This document shows, piece by piece, positions 1 through 10,259 of a DNA stretch of 64,000 bases. The DNA is taken from assembly GCA_037447655.1 (NCBI GenBank), contig JBBHKE010002135.1, positions 518,042 to 582,041 on the forward strand. The letters are read 5' to 3'. The translations under genes and the position numbers were made by a program. Source of the DNA: Zygnema cylindricum. Its lineage: Eukaryota > Streptophyta > Zygnematophyceae > Zygnematales > Zygnemataceae. The notes under the pieces are model-generated. The model was not told the origin of the DNA and did no database searches. It saw only the letters and a list, made by a program, of their open reading frames with translations. How positions within the stretch are numbered: position 1 is the first letter of the stretch; every line of letters starts with the position of its first letter.

Positions 1-576
1 ATTGCTGCAGTAGCTGCAGTAGTTGGGGTACTGAGCAGAAGTCTAAAGAATCCAAGAAAATCTAATTTTGATGCAAGAAGGAGAGTCTTAAGATATTTGG
101 CATGAACCAAAGACCTAAAACTCACAGTAGGCGGAGGCGAAGTAAAACTGCAAATGTGGAGTGATGCAAGCTATGGTGACATGCCAAGCCGGAAGTCCAC
201 CACGGGATTTGTTCTACAAATTGGGAACGGGACTTGCTGTTGTAGCAGCAAAATTCAAAAGGTTACAGCAGAGTGGACAACGGAGTCTGAATATATGGCA
301 GCAAGCTCGCCCCTCAAAGAACTCTTATGGGTAAAATCCATGTTACAAGAACTAGGATACATGCAGATTGGTCCACATGTGATTTTGTGTGATAACCAGG
401 CTGCCATTGCCATTCCGTCTAACCCGAGTCATCACTTCAAAAGCAAGCACATGAATGTAAGATTACACTTTGTAAGAGAAAAAGTGTTCTCAAGAGTGAT
501 TAAATTATGTTATTTGCCAGATGCAAAAATGATTGTTGATATGCTCACTAAACCTCTTCCCGACCTAAACTGAAGT
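1..576 (+). pseudogene. Element 1: copia RNase H 3' end, partial
   Basis: This is the C-terminal end of a Ty1/copia polyprotein (RNase H domain), cut by the left window edge. Reading frame 1 gives the conserved copia landmarks in order: the VLSRSLKNP stretch, the WSDASYGD motif, an ESEYMAAS segment, CDNQAAIAI, the HHFKSKHMNVRLHFVREK block and the terminal MLTKPLPD. RNase H degrades the RNA strand during reverse transcription inside virus-like particles. An in-frame TGA at 103-105 breaks the frame, so the copy is dead. It is close in sequence to the RNase H of elements B and D. The polypurine tract and 3' LTR follow downstream. Confidence 0.93.
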
Positions 577-768
577 ATTGCAGAGACGAAGTGGGACTAA
601 GGGAATAGTTGAGTTGCTACACTGCTATGCTGCGATACTCCGCTAAGTCCAACATTAAGATGTAGTGGGACTGGGTGACTTGCTAATTGCTATACAACTA
701 TGCTGCAATGCTGCGCTAGTTTGTCATCGCACCTGCACCAGTATACTGAGTCTAAAGCTTTAGGGGAG
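577..768 (+). other. Element 1 3' untranslated stretch ending in polypurine tract
   Basis: Non-coding tail between the RNase H stop and the 3' LTR. It ends in the polypurine tract TTTAGGGGAG (759-768), which primes plus-strand DNA synthesis in LTR elements. The same tract precedes the 3' LTRs of B and D. Confidence 0.8.
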
Positions 769-1549
769 TGTTGTTTTTGGAAAGCTTTCACTCTTAGCAG
801 ACAGAGCAACGTAGCAGCACAGCAGCGTAGCAGCAGAGCAATGCAGCAAAGCACCTGCTATGTAGACATAGCAGCGCAGCAACAGAGCAGTGCAACACAG
901 AGCAATGCAGCAGCGCATCTGCTATGCAGACAGAGCAACGCAACAGCTAAGTTGCGACACATACAGGACTTTGCACCTATGGCTACTTTGGATATAATCC
1001 GCACAAGAAACGTAGCTACTGTTATCTTAGATATGATTCGGTACGGACAACACAACTGCGATTGATACGAATCAAGTCAACTGACCTCAACTTAGTGGGT
1101 AGCTCAGTGGTAGCTCAATGGTAGCTTAGTGGTACCTTAGTGGTAGCTCACTGGTAGCTCATTGGTAGCTTAGTATTTGCTTGGCAGCTTGACATACCTC
1201 CTCGGTACACTAGTATTGCCAGTACAACACTAGTATAAGACTTAGGACTCAGAACACATGATGTATCTAGACTTCCAAGTAGTAAAATTGCAGACAGTTT
1301 TTGGGAAACTTCTGAGTATTATATCTTGAGTGTTCTCGGGTCAATTGTACTGAAACTTTGGGAGTTGTCAATGTTTATGCTGCTCTGTACTTTGATAAAG
1401 CTTTGTGAAGTTGGGATGCGTGTATAAGATTTGGTGAGCACTTGTAAACACTTGTTTGGTAGGATTCTTGATAGCTTGTGAGAGTGTATCATGTCCACTT
1501 CTACTACTATTGGTGCTCCTCCACCTGCACCGCTGGTTGTAGAACAACA
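769..1549 (+). mobile_element. Element 1 3' LTR
   Basis: Starts TGTTG directly after the polypurine tract and ends CAACA, a 5-bp terminal inverted repeat. Its last ~60 bases (from ATG at 1491) read as a Ser/Thr-rich leader MSTSTT...PPAPLVVEQQ, which matches the start of the gag frame in element B. This is expected if the gag frame opens inside the LTR. The LTR also holds a CAG/GCA-rich stretch (about 795-945) and an 11-bp tandem repeat. The flank at 1550 is reverse transcriptase of element A on the other strand, so element 1 landed inside A. Confidence 0.85.
1094..1174 (+). repeat. 11-bp tandem repeat, AGTGGTAGCTC-like, about 7 copies
   Basis: Seven adjacent degenerate copies of AGTGGTAGCTC/T lie inside the element 1 LTR. 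The phase TAGCTCAGTGG equals the consensus A-box of tRNA genes (TRGCNNAGTGG). No B-box follows at tRNA spacing, so it is not called a tRNA gene. Confidence 0.8.
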
Positions 1550-2009
1550 ATAAATAGCAATAAAAATAACGCTTTCCTCGTGTTCAAAAACAAATATTGA
1601 GTGATCTGAGCTAATCCGAATGTATCCCAGACCAGTAAGAAACTCATCAAGCTTCTTATTCCACTCTCGGGGGGGGCTGTTTCAACCCCTAAAGAGATTT
1701 AATCAGTTGGCATACCTTACTCTACTCTCCTTGCTCCACAAATCCTTCATGTTGTTGCATGAAGATCTCCTCTTCCGATTCTCCAAGCAAAAAGGCAGTT
1801 TTGATGTCCATCTGGTGTACTTTCATGTCTTCTGCTGTTGCCAAGCTGAGAAGTATGCGGTCGGAAGGAAATCGGATGACCGATGCAAAGGTTTCCTCGT
1901 AGTCAATTCCCTCTCTCCGTGTAAATCCTTTGGCCACTATCCGGGCTTAATGGCGCTAAATGGTGATATCTGGGTTCAGTTTTAATTTGAACACCCACTT
2001 ATATCCTTT
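1550..2009 (-). pseudogene. Element A: reverse transcriptase N-terminal half (fragment)
   Basis: Minus-strand copia reverse transcriptase fragment. It shows YKWVFKL near 2000, then AKGFTRREGIDYEETFA, the catalytic motif A region QMDIKTAFL (aspartate intact), and EEEIFMQQHEGF. It ends in FIAIY just before the YVDD box, where element 1 interrupts it. The stretch upstream in A (NDEMASIM...SELVDCPPNR) lies at 7363 and above, so element B split this gene between the linker and the RT domain. Stops and frameshifts are present (around 1740 and 1940-1980). It is nearest to the RT of element E. Confidence 0.9.
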
Positions 2010-3096
2010 TGTTTTACAACCATCGTTGCAAGCGGAGAACCAGTAGTAGTAGTAGAAGTAGACACGAAAAACAGCAAAAGCTATCAAAAGTACCTACTCA
2101 ACAGCAAGCTTTGAACAACAACAAAATATGACTCAGAAAGCCAATATGCTACAAATATACCACAGTGATACACAAAACAGTAAACTCACAATTCCAAAAA
2201 TTGCAGCCCAAATCACTTAGTAAACCATAAAATATAATGTCTAGAAGTTTCCCAAAAACTGCCTTTAGAAAATCATATTCTCAAAATTGGATGATACAAA
2301 ATTGGCTAAGTCTTGTAATATATACTAACAGTGAGTATCTACTGGTGACACTAATTTGGGTGACCGGACTACGGAACTATCCTGACTAACGACAAAGTAT
2401 CGAGCCTATACTTTACTGTACCTAGAGTACCTCCAAAAACCTAATTATTATTTTCCAGAAAACTAATTAATGAAACACTAAATTTTAATACACTAAACTA
2501 CAAAACTCTGTTATTCAAATATTTCAAATAACGAGCCGTACAAAATCTTATAGGTGCTTAGTCATAGTGATCGCTAAAGTCTAGCCGACTGTCGTAGTGT
2601 AGTACAAAGCACCTGAGTGCTTCGTCACTTATGGTCCCACGTGAATCACGCCTTGTCACTTTGTGGTCCCACGTAAATCACGCCTTGTCACTTGGGGTCC
2701 CACGTGAATCATACTTGTGGTCTAAGGTGAATCGCGTCCGTCGACGTCTCTTAAAACCAATGATCATAATTCACTTCCAAAATGTCCGGACGAATCTATT
2801 TAATGATCATAAAATATTTTGTACCATATATTTCCAAAATATCTCTATGACTCCAAAAATAGTTGTACCATATATTTTCCGAGATATTCGGATCAGATTC
2901 CGTCCGTCTGATCTCGTGATTCTAATTGTCTGCTACATGACACGTGTGACATCACTCCGTAAAACGTGCAGAGGTACAATACACTCTATTGTACTTTGCT
3001 TACTATAACACTAATAAAGGTAAGTCTTATATACCACTTCTTAGAAACTATTCTAAGTCTACTCTATTTACCAAATAAAGATTTCAAATCTCAACA
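2010..3096 (-). mobile_element. Element B 3' LTR
   Basis: Begins TGTTGAGATTTG at 3096, right after the polypurine tract, and ends AAACA at 2010. It aligns along its length with 6307-7359 (for example the stretches at 2280-2420 and 6540-6680). Divergence is visible throughout, so the insertion is old. It includes the LTR-encoded gag leader near 2010-2055, here with the ATG changed to GTG context. It carries about three ~30-bp repeats with CACGTG. Confidence 0.88.
2627..2731 (-). repeat. ~30-bp repeats with G-box CACGTG in B 3' LTR
   Basis: Three to four imperfect copies of a unit reading GTCACTTGTGGTCCCACGTG on the plus strand. The same array recurs in the 5' LTR at 6897-7000. CACGTG is the plant G-box core bound by bZIP/bHLH factors; a role as LTR enhancer is inferred, not shown. 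Confidence 0.75.
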
Positions 3097-3109
3097 CTCC
3101 CCTAAATCT

Positions 3110-3800
3110 TTACACTCAGTTACTCACTTACTCCAACAACTTCTCTGCAAAATTGCAACTTAGGAGCAGGAAGGGCTTTTGTTAACATGTCTGCCACCAT
3201 CTTCTCATTCGCTAAATAAAACAACTTAATGACTTTTGCAAGTACTTTTTCCTTGACAAAGTGAAGTCTAACATCCATGTGTTTACTTTTAAAATGATGG
3301 CTGTGGTGAGAGGCAATGGCAATGGCTGCCTGGTTATCACACCAAATAGACTAAGGACTTGTTTGCATGTACACAAGTTTTTGTATAATAGACTTGACCC
3401 ATAGGAGCTTCTTGAAGGCCGAAGCTGTTGCCATATATTAAGACTCCATTGTGGATTGAGCTGTAACCTTTTGTAATTTGCTACTCCAGCACCAAGTTCT
3501 ATATCCAATCTTAAGTACAAAACTAGTTGTAGATTCCTGGCTTGGTATGTCCTTATAGTTGGCATCGCTCCACGTCTGTATTTTCACCTCTCCTCCTCCG
3601 AGTACAAGCTTGATATTTCAAGTTCCTGTAAGATATCTCAACACCCTTTTCTTTGTTTCCCAATCTGCCCTTTTCGGATTCTAGAGACTTCTACTGAAGA
3701 CTCCCACGGCTGCTGCAATCTCGGTTCTAGTACAATTCATAAAATATATAAGACTTTCGACTACCTGTCTATATGCCTTTGAAGCCATAAACTCTTCCTC
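3110..3800 (-). pseudogene. Element B: RNase H
   Basis: Minus-strand copia RNase H. It shows WSDANYKD, STTSFVLKIG, STMES followed by a stop, YMATASAFKKLLWVKS, CDNQAAIAIA, HHFKSKHMDVRLHFVKEK and MLTKALPAPKLQ. In-frame stops interrupt it, including one after STMES and one near the VGVFSRSL segment. It ends just upstream of the polypurine tract, as expected for the last pol domain. Closest relatives in the window are the RNase H domains of elements 1 and D. Confidence 0.88.
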
Positions 3801-4650
3801 CCCTGTCTCTAGTCTCCCACCAACCATTATGCCTGAATCTGTATCAAATCCTTCCAATTGTGTCTGAATTCCATAGGAGTAACGGATCCTTTTACATCTC
3901 TCATTTCAAATCTTTTCAGCATGTTACCTATTGCTTCTTGCTGAGTCAACATAATTAGCCTCTTGTTTCTTTCTCTTTCTACCTATATTCCTAAGATGTA
4001 TTTGGCCTCACCGAGGTCTTTCATCTCGAACCTAGACCTTAAAGCTGCTTTAATGCGGTTTATTTTATCCATTAACTTACTTATTAATAATAGATCATCC
4101 ACATATAGAGCAATGTAAATTACCCCATCCTCTCTTTGTAATACATATACAGAATGATCTGAGCTAATTCTCTTTAAACATAGCCCATTCAAAAACTTAT
4201 ATAACTTCAGATTCCACTGAGGCTGGGCTTGTTTTAGTCCATACAAAGATTTCATCAATTTACACACTAATTCTTCCTTTCCCTTTTCAAGATACATTTC
4301 AGGTTGTTTCATATAAACCATTTCTTCTAACTCTCAATGGAAGAAAGCAATTTTAACATCCATTTGTATATTTTGATATTCTCTATAGCCGCCAGACTTA
4401 ACAAAATTTTGACAGTGGGAAATCTGGCATCTGAGAATAAGGTTTCCTCAAAGTCAATACCTTCTTTTTGATTATATCCCTTGGCCACTAGTCTGGCCTT
4501 ATACCTTTCGATGGTGTTATCCGGGTTCAGCTTCCCTTGAATACCCATTTGCTGCTGATGGCTTTCTTGCCCGGAGGAAGATCCACCAGCTCATATGTTT
4601 GTGCCACCATAATGGACTTCATTTCATCGTTTGCCGCCTTGATTCACAAA
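3800..4650 (-). pseudogene. Element B: reverse transcriptase
   Basis: Minus-strand copia RT in at least two frames. It has NDEMKSIM and ELVDLPPG at the start, KLNPDNTIERYKARLVAKGYNQKEG (split by a shift near 4548), the motif A region MDVK, MKQPEMYLEKGKEELVCKLMKSLYGLKQ, then the catalytic box IALYVDDLLLISK and RFEMKDLGEAKYILGI. The YVDD aspartates are intact, but frameshifts around 4330 and 4548 prevent a full-length product. Confidence 0.9.
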
Positions 4651-5404
4651 TTTCTCTCAGGTGATGAGAAGGCCTCCTGGATCGTTAGAGGCTCTTCTGT
4701 AGCTGCAGAAAAAACAAAGTGAGAGCTTGCTTGTAGACGGTTGTTGGATGTCTTTCCCCCCATAAATTATGAGGCTGAGATTGTCGATTTTCCAATCTAT
4801 GGTTTGTTTCCTGTGGAAATGGGAATTTGTGGATCTTGACATATGAACAACCATCACATGTTTTTATAGGATGAGATGTTAGAGAAACTCAATCAACTTT
4901 TCCCGAATTCACCATTTTCTTTAGACTATCATAATTCATGTGTCCAAATCTCTTATGTCGCAACTCATTATCAGATTCCACACAAGAGTAGAGAACATTA
5001 TTTTTCCTATATTCAGCAATGTCTATCCACTACATTTTGCTAGCATCCCTTGTTCCTGTTACTGCGACTTTCCCTTTCTTCCTAACAACTTGTCTCCCGC
5101 CTTTCAGAACAACTTCAAAGCCTTTGCTCTCCACTAATGATGTAGAAAAAAGATTTTTCTTGAAATCTAGAACAAACAAAACATTGTGAAGGGATCTCTC
5201 TACTGCCTGTCCCCCCACATCACCATCAATGATACATCACCCTGAGCTGAGGTTTGAACACTCATGCCGCAAGCATAGTAGATACTCTTTGGAGATATTT
5301 GCTGCAGATTCGTAAAAGGTGCCTTGCTTGAACACATGTGGGCAGACGCTCTTGTGCCCATGATCCATCCCGCATCCTTTGGACCCTCCATGGCAGGTGC
5401 CATA
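4650..5404 (-). pseudogene. Element B: protease and gag-pre-integrase; integrase deleted
   Basis: Holds the aspartic protease and gag-pre-integrase parts of the polyprotein. The protease active site reads WIMGTRASAHM where an active copia protease has D-[ST]-G, so both the catalytic Asp and the Gly are lost. Downstream come DVSLMV, HNVLFVLDFKKNLFSTSLV and a degenerate CDGC zinc box followed by KFPFP near 4850. Only about 70 bp separate that box from the pre-RT linker. In element D the same interval is about 1 kb and encodes the integrase core. The DDE integrase has therefore been deleted from B. Confidence 0.85.
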
Positions 5405-6306
5405 GAAAATAAATCCGCATCCTCTTGCTTATAAAAGCTGAGAGACTCATCTGCATCAGTTCTATAAGCTGAAAAAAGAGCATTTCCACGGGAAGGATTT
5501 CTATAAAAACCTCTATGATAATGGCTATATTGCCAATTTGACCTGTATAAACTTGTCTCATTAGCCTTTTTCTATCTAGGACAGTACCTGTATCCATGAC
5601 CCTTCTTATAACAAAAGAAACAAGTAGTAGTAGAGGGTCTATTATGCCTCCAATTATACTGATTCTAATTCAGGTTAAACAAATTCTTATTTTGATTAAA
5701 CTGATTTCCTTTGTCAAAGTCTGTTGCAAAGCGTCAACCTTTCCTTCTCCCTCAAGGAGTTTAGTGTTTGTTTCTTCCTCCAATATAAGATTATACGCTA
5801 ACTAAAATGACCAGCTAACTTTATCATGACTCTTTAATTGAACAGACACACCCTTCATGCTAATAGGGAGACCTCTAATAAGCAAAGCTGCCTGTTGAAA
5901 CTCAGGAAATGACCCCCCAGCAGAAGAGTGAGCGTCAATGAGCGTAAGAAAATTGTCACAATACTCAACCATAGTTCCCCCTGTGTATTTGTATCCCCAA
6001 ATTTTTCCAGCCACCAAAAGGTCCTCCTGAACATTCGCTTTCTCAAAAACAGATTTGAGGGATGTCTAAATCTCACTCGCCTTTTTCATTTTCAGTCGAG
6101 ACATGACCTAATTTTGTGAAATACAAAGAATTAGATTGTTCCTTGCCATTGAATTCTTTTTCGCCCAAGATGGATCTGTTTTTAAAAAGGAGCCATCCAA
6201 GACCCCCAATAAGTCAGCAATTTCAAACAACGATTCAACCATCGCCGCCTAGTAAGCATACTTTTGGCCATTGAAGATAGGAATTCTTGACGAAAGGCCC
6301 ATAACC
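5405..6306 (-). pseudogene. Element B: gag (nucleocapsid with zinc knuckle)
   Basis: Capsid/nucleocapsid part of the polyprotein, which packages element RNA. After the primer site the frame gives MGLSSRIPIFNG, then KASEI and DLLVAGKIWGYKYTGGTMVEYCDNFLTLIDAH, FQQAALLIRGLPISM and, near 5585-5626, an intact CCHC knuckle CFFCYKKGHGYRYC. Several stops (after QKYAY, after ISQN, after SWSF) and shifts break it. An upstream in-frame ATG at 6364 lies within the LTR. Confidence 0.87.
6296..6306 (-). promoter_or_regulatory. Element B primer binding site (internal tRNA-iMet type)
   Basis: GGTTATGGGCC directly follows the 5' LTR end (CAACA at 6307). It is the exact complement of the anticodon arm of plant initiator tRNA-Met (GGCCCATAACC), not of its 3' end. 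The ATG in the site is in frame with gag. Confidence 0.75.
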
Positions 6307-7359
6307 TGTTGTTCTACAACAACCATTGCAGGCGGAGAACTAGCAGTAGTAGTAGAAGTAGACATGAAAAACAACAGAAACTATCATAGTACCTGCTCAA
6401 TAGCCATCTTTGAACTGACACAAAATATGACTTAGAAAGTCAAACACAATACAGTAAACTGACATTTCCCAAAATTGCAGCCCAAATGACCCTGTAAACC
6501 ATAAGATATCATGCATGAAAGTTTTCAAAAAAATGCCCCTAGAAAATCATATTATCAAAATTGGATGATACAAAATTGGCTAAGTTCTATAATATATACT
6601 CACAGTGAGTATCTACTAGTCACACTAATTCGGGTGACCGAACAACGGAACTATCTTAATTAACGACAAAGTACCGAGCATGATCTTTACTGTAACTAAA
6701 GTAGCTCCAAAAAGTTAATTATTATTTTCCAGAAAACTAATTGATGAAACACTAAATTTTAATGCACTAAACTACAAAAATCTGTTTGTTAAATATTTCA
6801 GATAAAGAGCTGTACAAAATGTTCTTGGTTCTTAGTCATAGTGATCGCTAAAGTCCAGCCGAGTGTCGTAGTGTAGTATGAAGCACCTGAGTGCTTCGTC
6901 ACTTGTGGTCCCACGTGAATCACGCCTCGTCACTTTGTGGTCCCACGTAAATCACTCTTCGTCACTTGCGGTCCCACGTGAATTATACTTGTGGTCCTAG
7001 GTAAATCGCGTCTGTCGACCTCTATTAAAATGAATGATCATCATTCACTTCCGAAATATCCGAACGAATCTATTAAATAATCATAAAATATTCCGTACCA
7101 TATAATTCCAAAATATTTGTATGACTCCAAAAATATATTTTCCGAGATATCCGGATCAGATTCCGTCTGTCTGATCTCACGATTCCAATGGTATGATACA
7201 TGACACCTGTAACATCACTCCGTAAAACCTGCAGAGGTACAATACACTCTATTGTACTTTGCCTACTGTAACATTAATAAAGGTAAGTCTTATATACCAC
7301 TTCTTAGAAACTATTATAAGTCTACTCTATTTACTAACTAAAGATTTCAAATCTCAACA
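6307..7359 (-). mobile_element. Element B 5' LTR
   Basis: Begins TGTTGAGATTTG at 7359 and ends CAACA at 6307, next to the primer site. It matches the 3' LTR at 2010-3096 over its whole length with scattered substitutions and small indels. The last 19 codons (from ATG at 6364) encode the Ser/Thr-rich leader that runs through the primer site into gag. It contains the ~30-bp CACGTG repeat at 6897-7000. Confidence 0.88.
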
Positions 7360-7362
7360 CAC

Positions 7363-8077
7363 TCAATTGGTTTCGGTTAGGTGGACAATCCACCAGCTCC
7401 GAAGTATCGGCTGCCATGATTGAGGCCATCTCATCATTAACGGTTGTCTTCCACCGATTCCTATGTGGTTAATTCATCGCCTCTTTATAAGTATGAGGTT
7501 CATCCGGATGAGAGAGTTTTGTTACCTTGTTATTAGCCTGTATTTCTTGCAACATTTTGCAACTTCTCCTTCCCCCCTCAAAATCTGCGGCCGGAATAGA
7601 TGGTTGCCATTGGTTTTTTCGAACAATCTTCGCTTCTTCCCAGTCCCTTGATTCCAAATTATTTTCCATCACGTCTTCCGCTTTCGTTAGAGTTGTCATT
7701 CGATTTTCCACGGCCGAATCCTTTTCGGTCTGATTTATACCTCCAAGAATGTCATCTTCTCTGAAACCTAGATAGTTAGGAAGCTCAAAGTCATTTGAAC
7801 TTTTTGACTAAAATCTGATTTTTACTGACTTTGTATATTTGAAAGGATCCAAGGACTTTCCTTCATCCATAACTACTAGGTGCTTTACTAAGATTATATC
7901 TTCTCTTTTAAGATCATAAACTCTGTATCCTTTGACATCCTCATCGTATCCAAACAAGTACCTCAGTTTTCCTTTAGGATCTAGCTTCTAGTTAGACGGA
8001 TCTGTATCTAAACTGAACACTTGACTGCCGAAAACCTTTAAGTGAGATATGTCTGGTTTCTGATAGGTCCATCCCTT
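7363..8077 (-). pseudogene. Element A: integrase C-terminus and linker to RT
   Basis: Minus-strand continuation of element A, upstream of the RT fragment at 1550-2009. It shows KPDISHLKVFGSQVF, GYDEDVKGYRVYDL, VKHLVVMDEGKSLDPFKY, then an acidic linker (residues near AVENRMTTL) and VTKLSHPDEPHTYKEAMN, ending in NDEMASIMAADTSELVDCPPNR where element B is inserted. The order and wording match element E (24000-24690). Stop codons occur after IRF and after EAMN. Confidence 0.9.
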
Positions 8078-8735
8078 TTAAGGTGTTTGGTCTTTTACTG
8101 CTGAAGTAAGAACTCTATTTTTGAGGTAATTACCACTGTTCATTGCTTCAGCCCAAAACATTTTTCCTATCTTCTTATCCGACAACTTAATTCGAGTACT
8201 ATCACTTAGTGTCTTATTTAGTCTTTCAGCTACCCCATTGTGTTCCGGGTTTTTTGGAACTGTCTTTTGGTGTTGGACTCCATCTTCCCTCAAAAAATCC
8301 TCAAACTCGTTAGGGGTACACTCTCCACCATTGTCACTCCTATTGGTCTTGATTGGAGTTTCGTGGAGTTTTTCACTCCATGCTTTATATTATGTAAAAC
8401 ATTCCTCAGCCTCTGACTTATTTTTCAAAAAATACACCCTGTAAAACCAAGACCAATCATCGGTGATAGTCATCATACATCCCTTCCCCCCAAGTGAAGG
8501 CACTTCCCCAAATATCAGTGTTTACTAAATCTAGGATCTTTTCTCCCTTGTAGGTGGCACTTTTTGGGAAAGGTAACTTGTGTGCTTTACCTTGAGTATA
8601 TGCAGTGGAATCACTTAGATTCCCACTCTGAATGAACTGAATCCCTTCCACTACTCCAAACTTTTTCATCTCTCTTATCTTATCTACATTCACATGCCCA
8701 AGCCTCTTATGTCACAACATTGTATCATGAACACC
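8078..8735 (-). pseudogene. Element A: gag-pre-integrase and integrase core
   Basis: The fragment starts with HVNVDKIREMKKFGVVEGI and KGEKILDLVNTDIWG. A frameshift follows near 8460, then NRSDNGGEC (second catalytic Asp), REDGVQHQKTVPKNPEHNGVAERLN (catalytic Glu region) and FWAEAMNSGNYLKNRVLT. The zinc-binding cysteines of the gag-pre-integrase motif are lost (QSGNLSDSTAYTQGKAHK). Integrase would insert the cDNA into host DNA; this copy is frameshifted. Confidence 0.88.
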
Positions 8736-9371
8736 AGCATAATAAAGTTTCTTCTTTTCATTACTTAAATTCAGCCTAACATCCTTAGGCTGCCTTTTTC
8801 AGCAGTGAAATAAACCTCCTCCTCAAAACTAGCAGTAACGACACCTTTTCTAGTGCTAGTAACAAAATCCTTGTCATGCAATACAAATGTAGAGATGAGG
8901 TTTTTTGTTCAGCTCTGGAATAAAGAGTACATCGAAGAATGTAACTATGGATGTCTTTCCTTCTGCTAACACTTTCAAATCTACCGACCCTACAAGTGTA
9001 GTAGTGAGTATCCTCTTATCTTCGTAATGTATATCTACGATGGGAATCTTTCTTATCTTAGTGAACACGTGTTTATCTTTACACATGTGTATAAAGGCAC
9101 CTGCGTCTACAATCCATCCTGCTTCACCTTTCAATCCACAGAAAGCACATTTTTGTTTTCGTGGAATTTCGACCTCGTTTTGCGCCTCCAACTCCTCATC
9201 CAATAGGAGCTCATCGTCCCCATCCTGGGAATCTGCCTCATGTACCTGTGTCAGAAGAGCCTTTTTCTTTCCTCTCGGGGACCCATTGGTGTGCCCCTCC
9301 TTTAACCGAAGCTCGGTTAGCTTAGTACACGCTGCCATAAAGTGTCCTGGTTTATTGCAAAATTGACACAC
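8736..9371 (-). pseudogene. Element A: zinc knuckle and aspartic protease
   Basis: The open stretch begins at the CCHC knuckle CQFCNKPGHFMAAC (intact). It continues through a charged linker (DSQDGDDELLLDEE), EIPRKQKCAFCG and the protease site GWIVDAGAFIHMC. The catalytic triplet is DAG rather than DTG/DSG, which would probably impair activity. The C-terminal part ends in DVLFIPELNKK with a shift. The first Met here is internal to gag, not a real start. Confidence 0.88.
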
Positions 9372-10259
9372 CCCTTTGGTGACCCTCGGTCTAGATTTTT
9401 GGACTGAGTTTTCTCTACTCCTCCTTCATAGTTTCTTGCAGTTTTTCTACGATCCTTACTCCTCCAATCAGTTCATGTTGCTAAATCTTGTCCACTCTTC
9501 ACTCCCCTTTGGATCTCAATTGTATTTTCTCGGACGATAATCATTCCTACCACAGAATTCCAGATCCACCTAAAATTTGGCAAATCTTGCACACAGTTCA
9601 CTATGTTTCATAGTCATCGGGTAACTTCATGAGCAGATAGTTCACTTTCATATTTTTTTTTCTACTTGGCTAGCACTCTCTAGTTCCATGAAAAGGGTGA
9701 CAAGCTTATTACAAAAGTCTAATATTTTCCCCCTTTTGTATACATATGCATCTATCTTTTGATCGGCCAATTGTTGCTGCTGAATAATACCACTCCGATA
9801 CATCTCATTAAAGGTAATGCACAGTTATGATGCCCTTTCCACCTGCAAATGAGGAGATGGAAGTCCTTGAGTAAGATGACAGAGAATGAAGTGTTTTGCC
9901 GCCATATTGTTGTAGTCCTAATTATCAACATCATTCTCCTCATTCCCCGCAATAGGTAACATGAACGCTTAACCGGTTGCGATAGGTGTTGCTATCGGTG
10001 TAACTGTCTCCTTGTCTTTGCCTTTTTACATTACAATGCTCTCCTCGTCCTCCGAATCCTATGGTGAAGCTGGATCAGCTTTTTAGTAAAATCTGCTTCG
10101 CCAAACCCTAAAGGAATGGTTGAACTGGATGGATGCCTCACTTGTCCGCTTACTATCTCCCAAAACCTCTTTTCGCATAGAGCCCCGTTCATTATACTTT
10201 CGAAATATATGAAGCGTGCTCCATTATATATGGGTTCCCTAGAGGGTAGGCCCATAACC
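9372..10259 (-). pseudogene. Element A: gag N-terminal and capsid region
   Basis: From the primer site the frame reads MGLPSREPIYNGARFIYFESIMNG, then ALCEKRFWEIVSGQVRHPSS, closely parallel to element E (MGTPSRVPFFNE...) and family F (PPSRVPMFDG...). Later pieces in other frames include KHFILCHLTQG, RSGIIQQQQLADQKIDAYVYKRGKILDFCN. Stops and frameshifts around 9960-10030 and 9560-9750 separate them. The frame stays open upstream into the LTR as far as 10525. Confidence 0.85.
10242..10259 (-). promoter_or_regulatory. Element A primer binding site (internal tRNA-iMet type)
   Basis: GGTTATGGGCCTACCC adjoins the LTR end (TTTCA at 10260). It matches the complement of the initiator tRNA-Met anticodon arm and its 5' side at 14 of the first 15 bases. 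The ATG is in frame with gag. Confidence 0.78.

Larger units (their letters stand above)
2010..7359 (-). mobile_element. Element B: copia LTR retrotransposon nested in A
   Basis: A complete-length but inactive minus-strand copia element. In element order it has a 5' LTR (6307-7359), a primer site, gag with zinc knuckle, protease, gag-pre-integrase, a deleted integrase, RT, RNase H, a polypurine tract (3097-3109) and a 3' LTR (2010-3096). Its flanks are the two halves of element A's pol gene, which shows nesting. I see no clean 5-bp target duplication (GAGTG against AAAGG on the minus strand), so it has been lost or the boundaries have drifted. Confidence 0.9.

Noticed and set aside
1368-1550. 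60-codon minus-strand frame over the element 1 LTR
   Set aside because: It is antisense to the LTR and its encoded gag leader, with no conservation.
5928-6119. Plus-strand open frames across element B gag (also 7463-7733, 8238-8444, 9040-9366)
   Set aside because: They are antisense shadows of gag-pol coding sequence.
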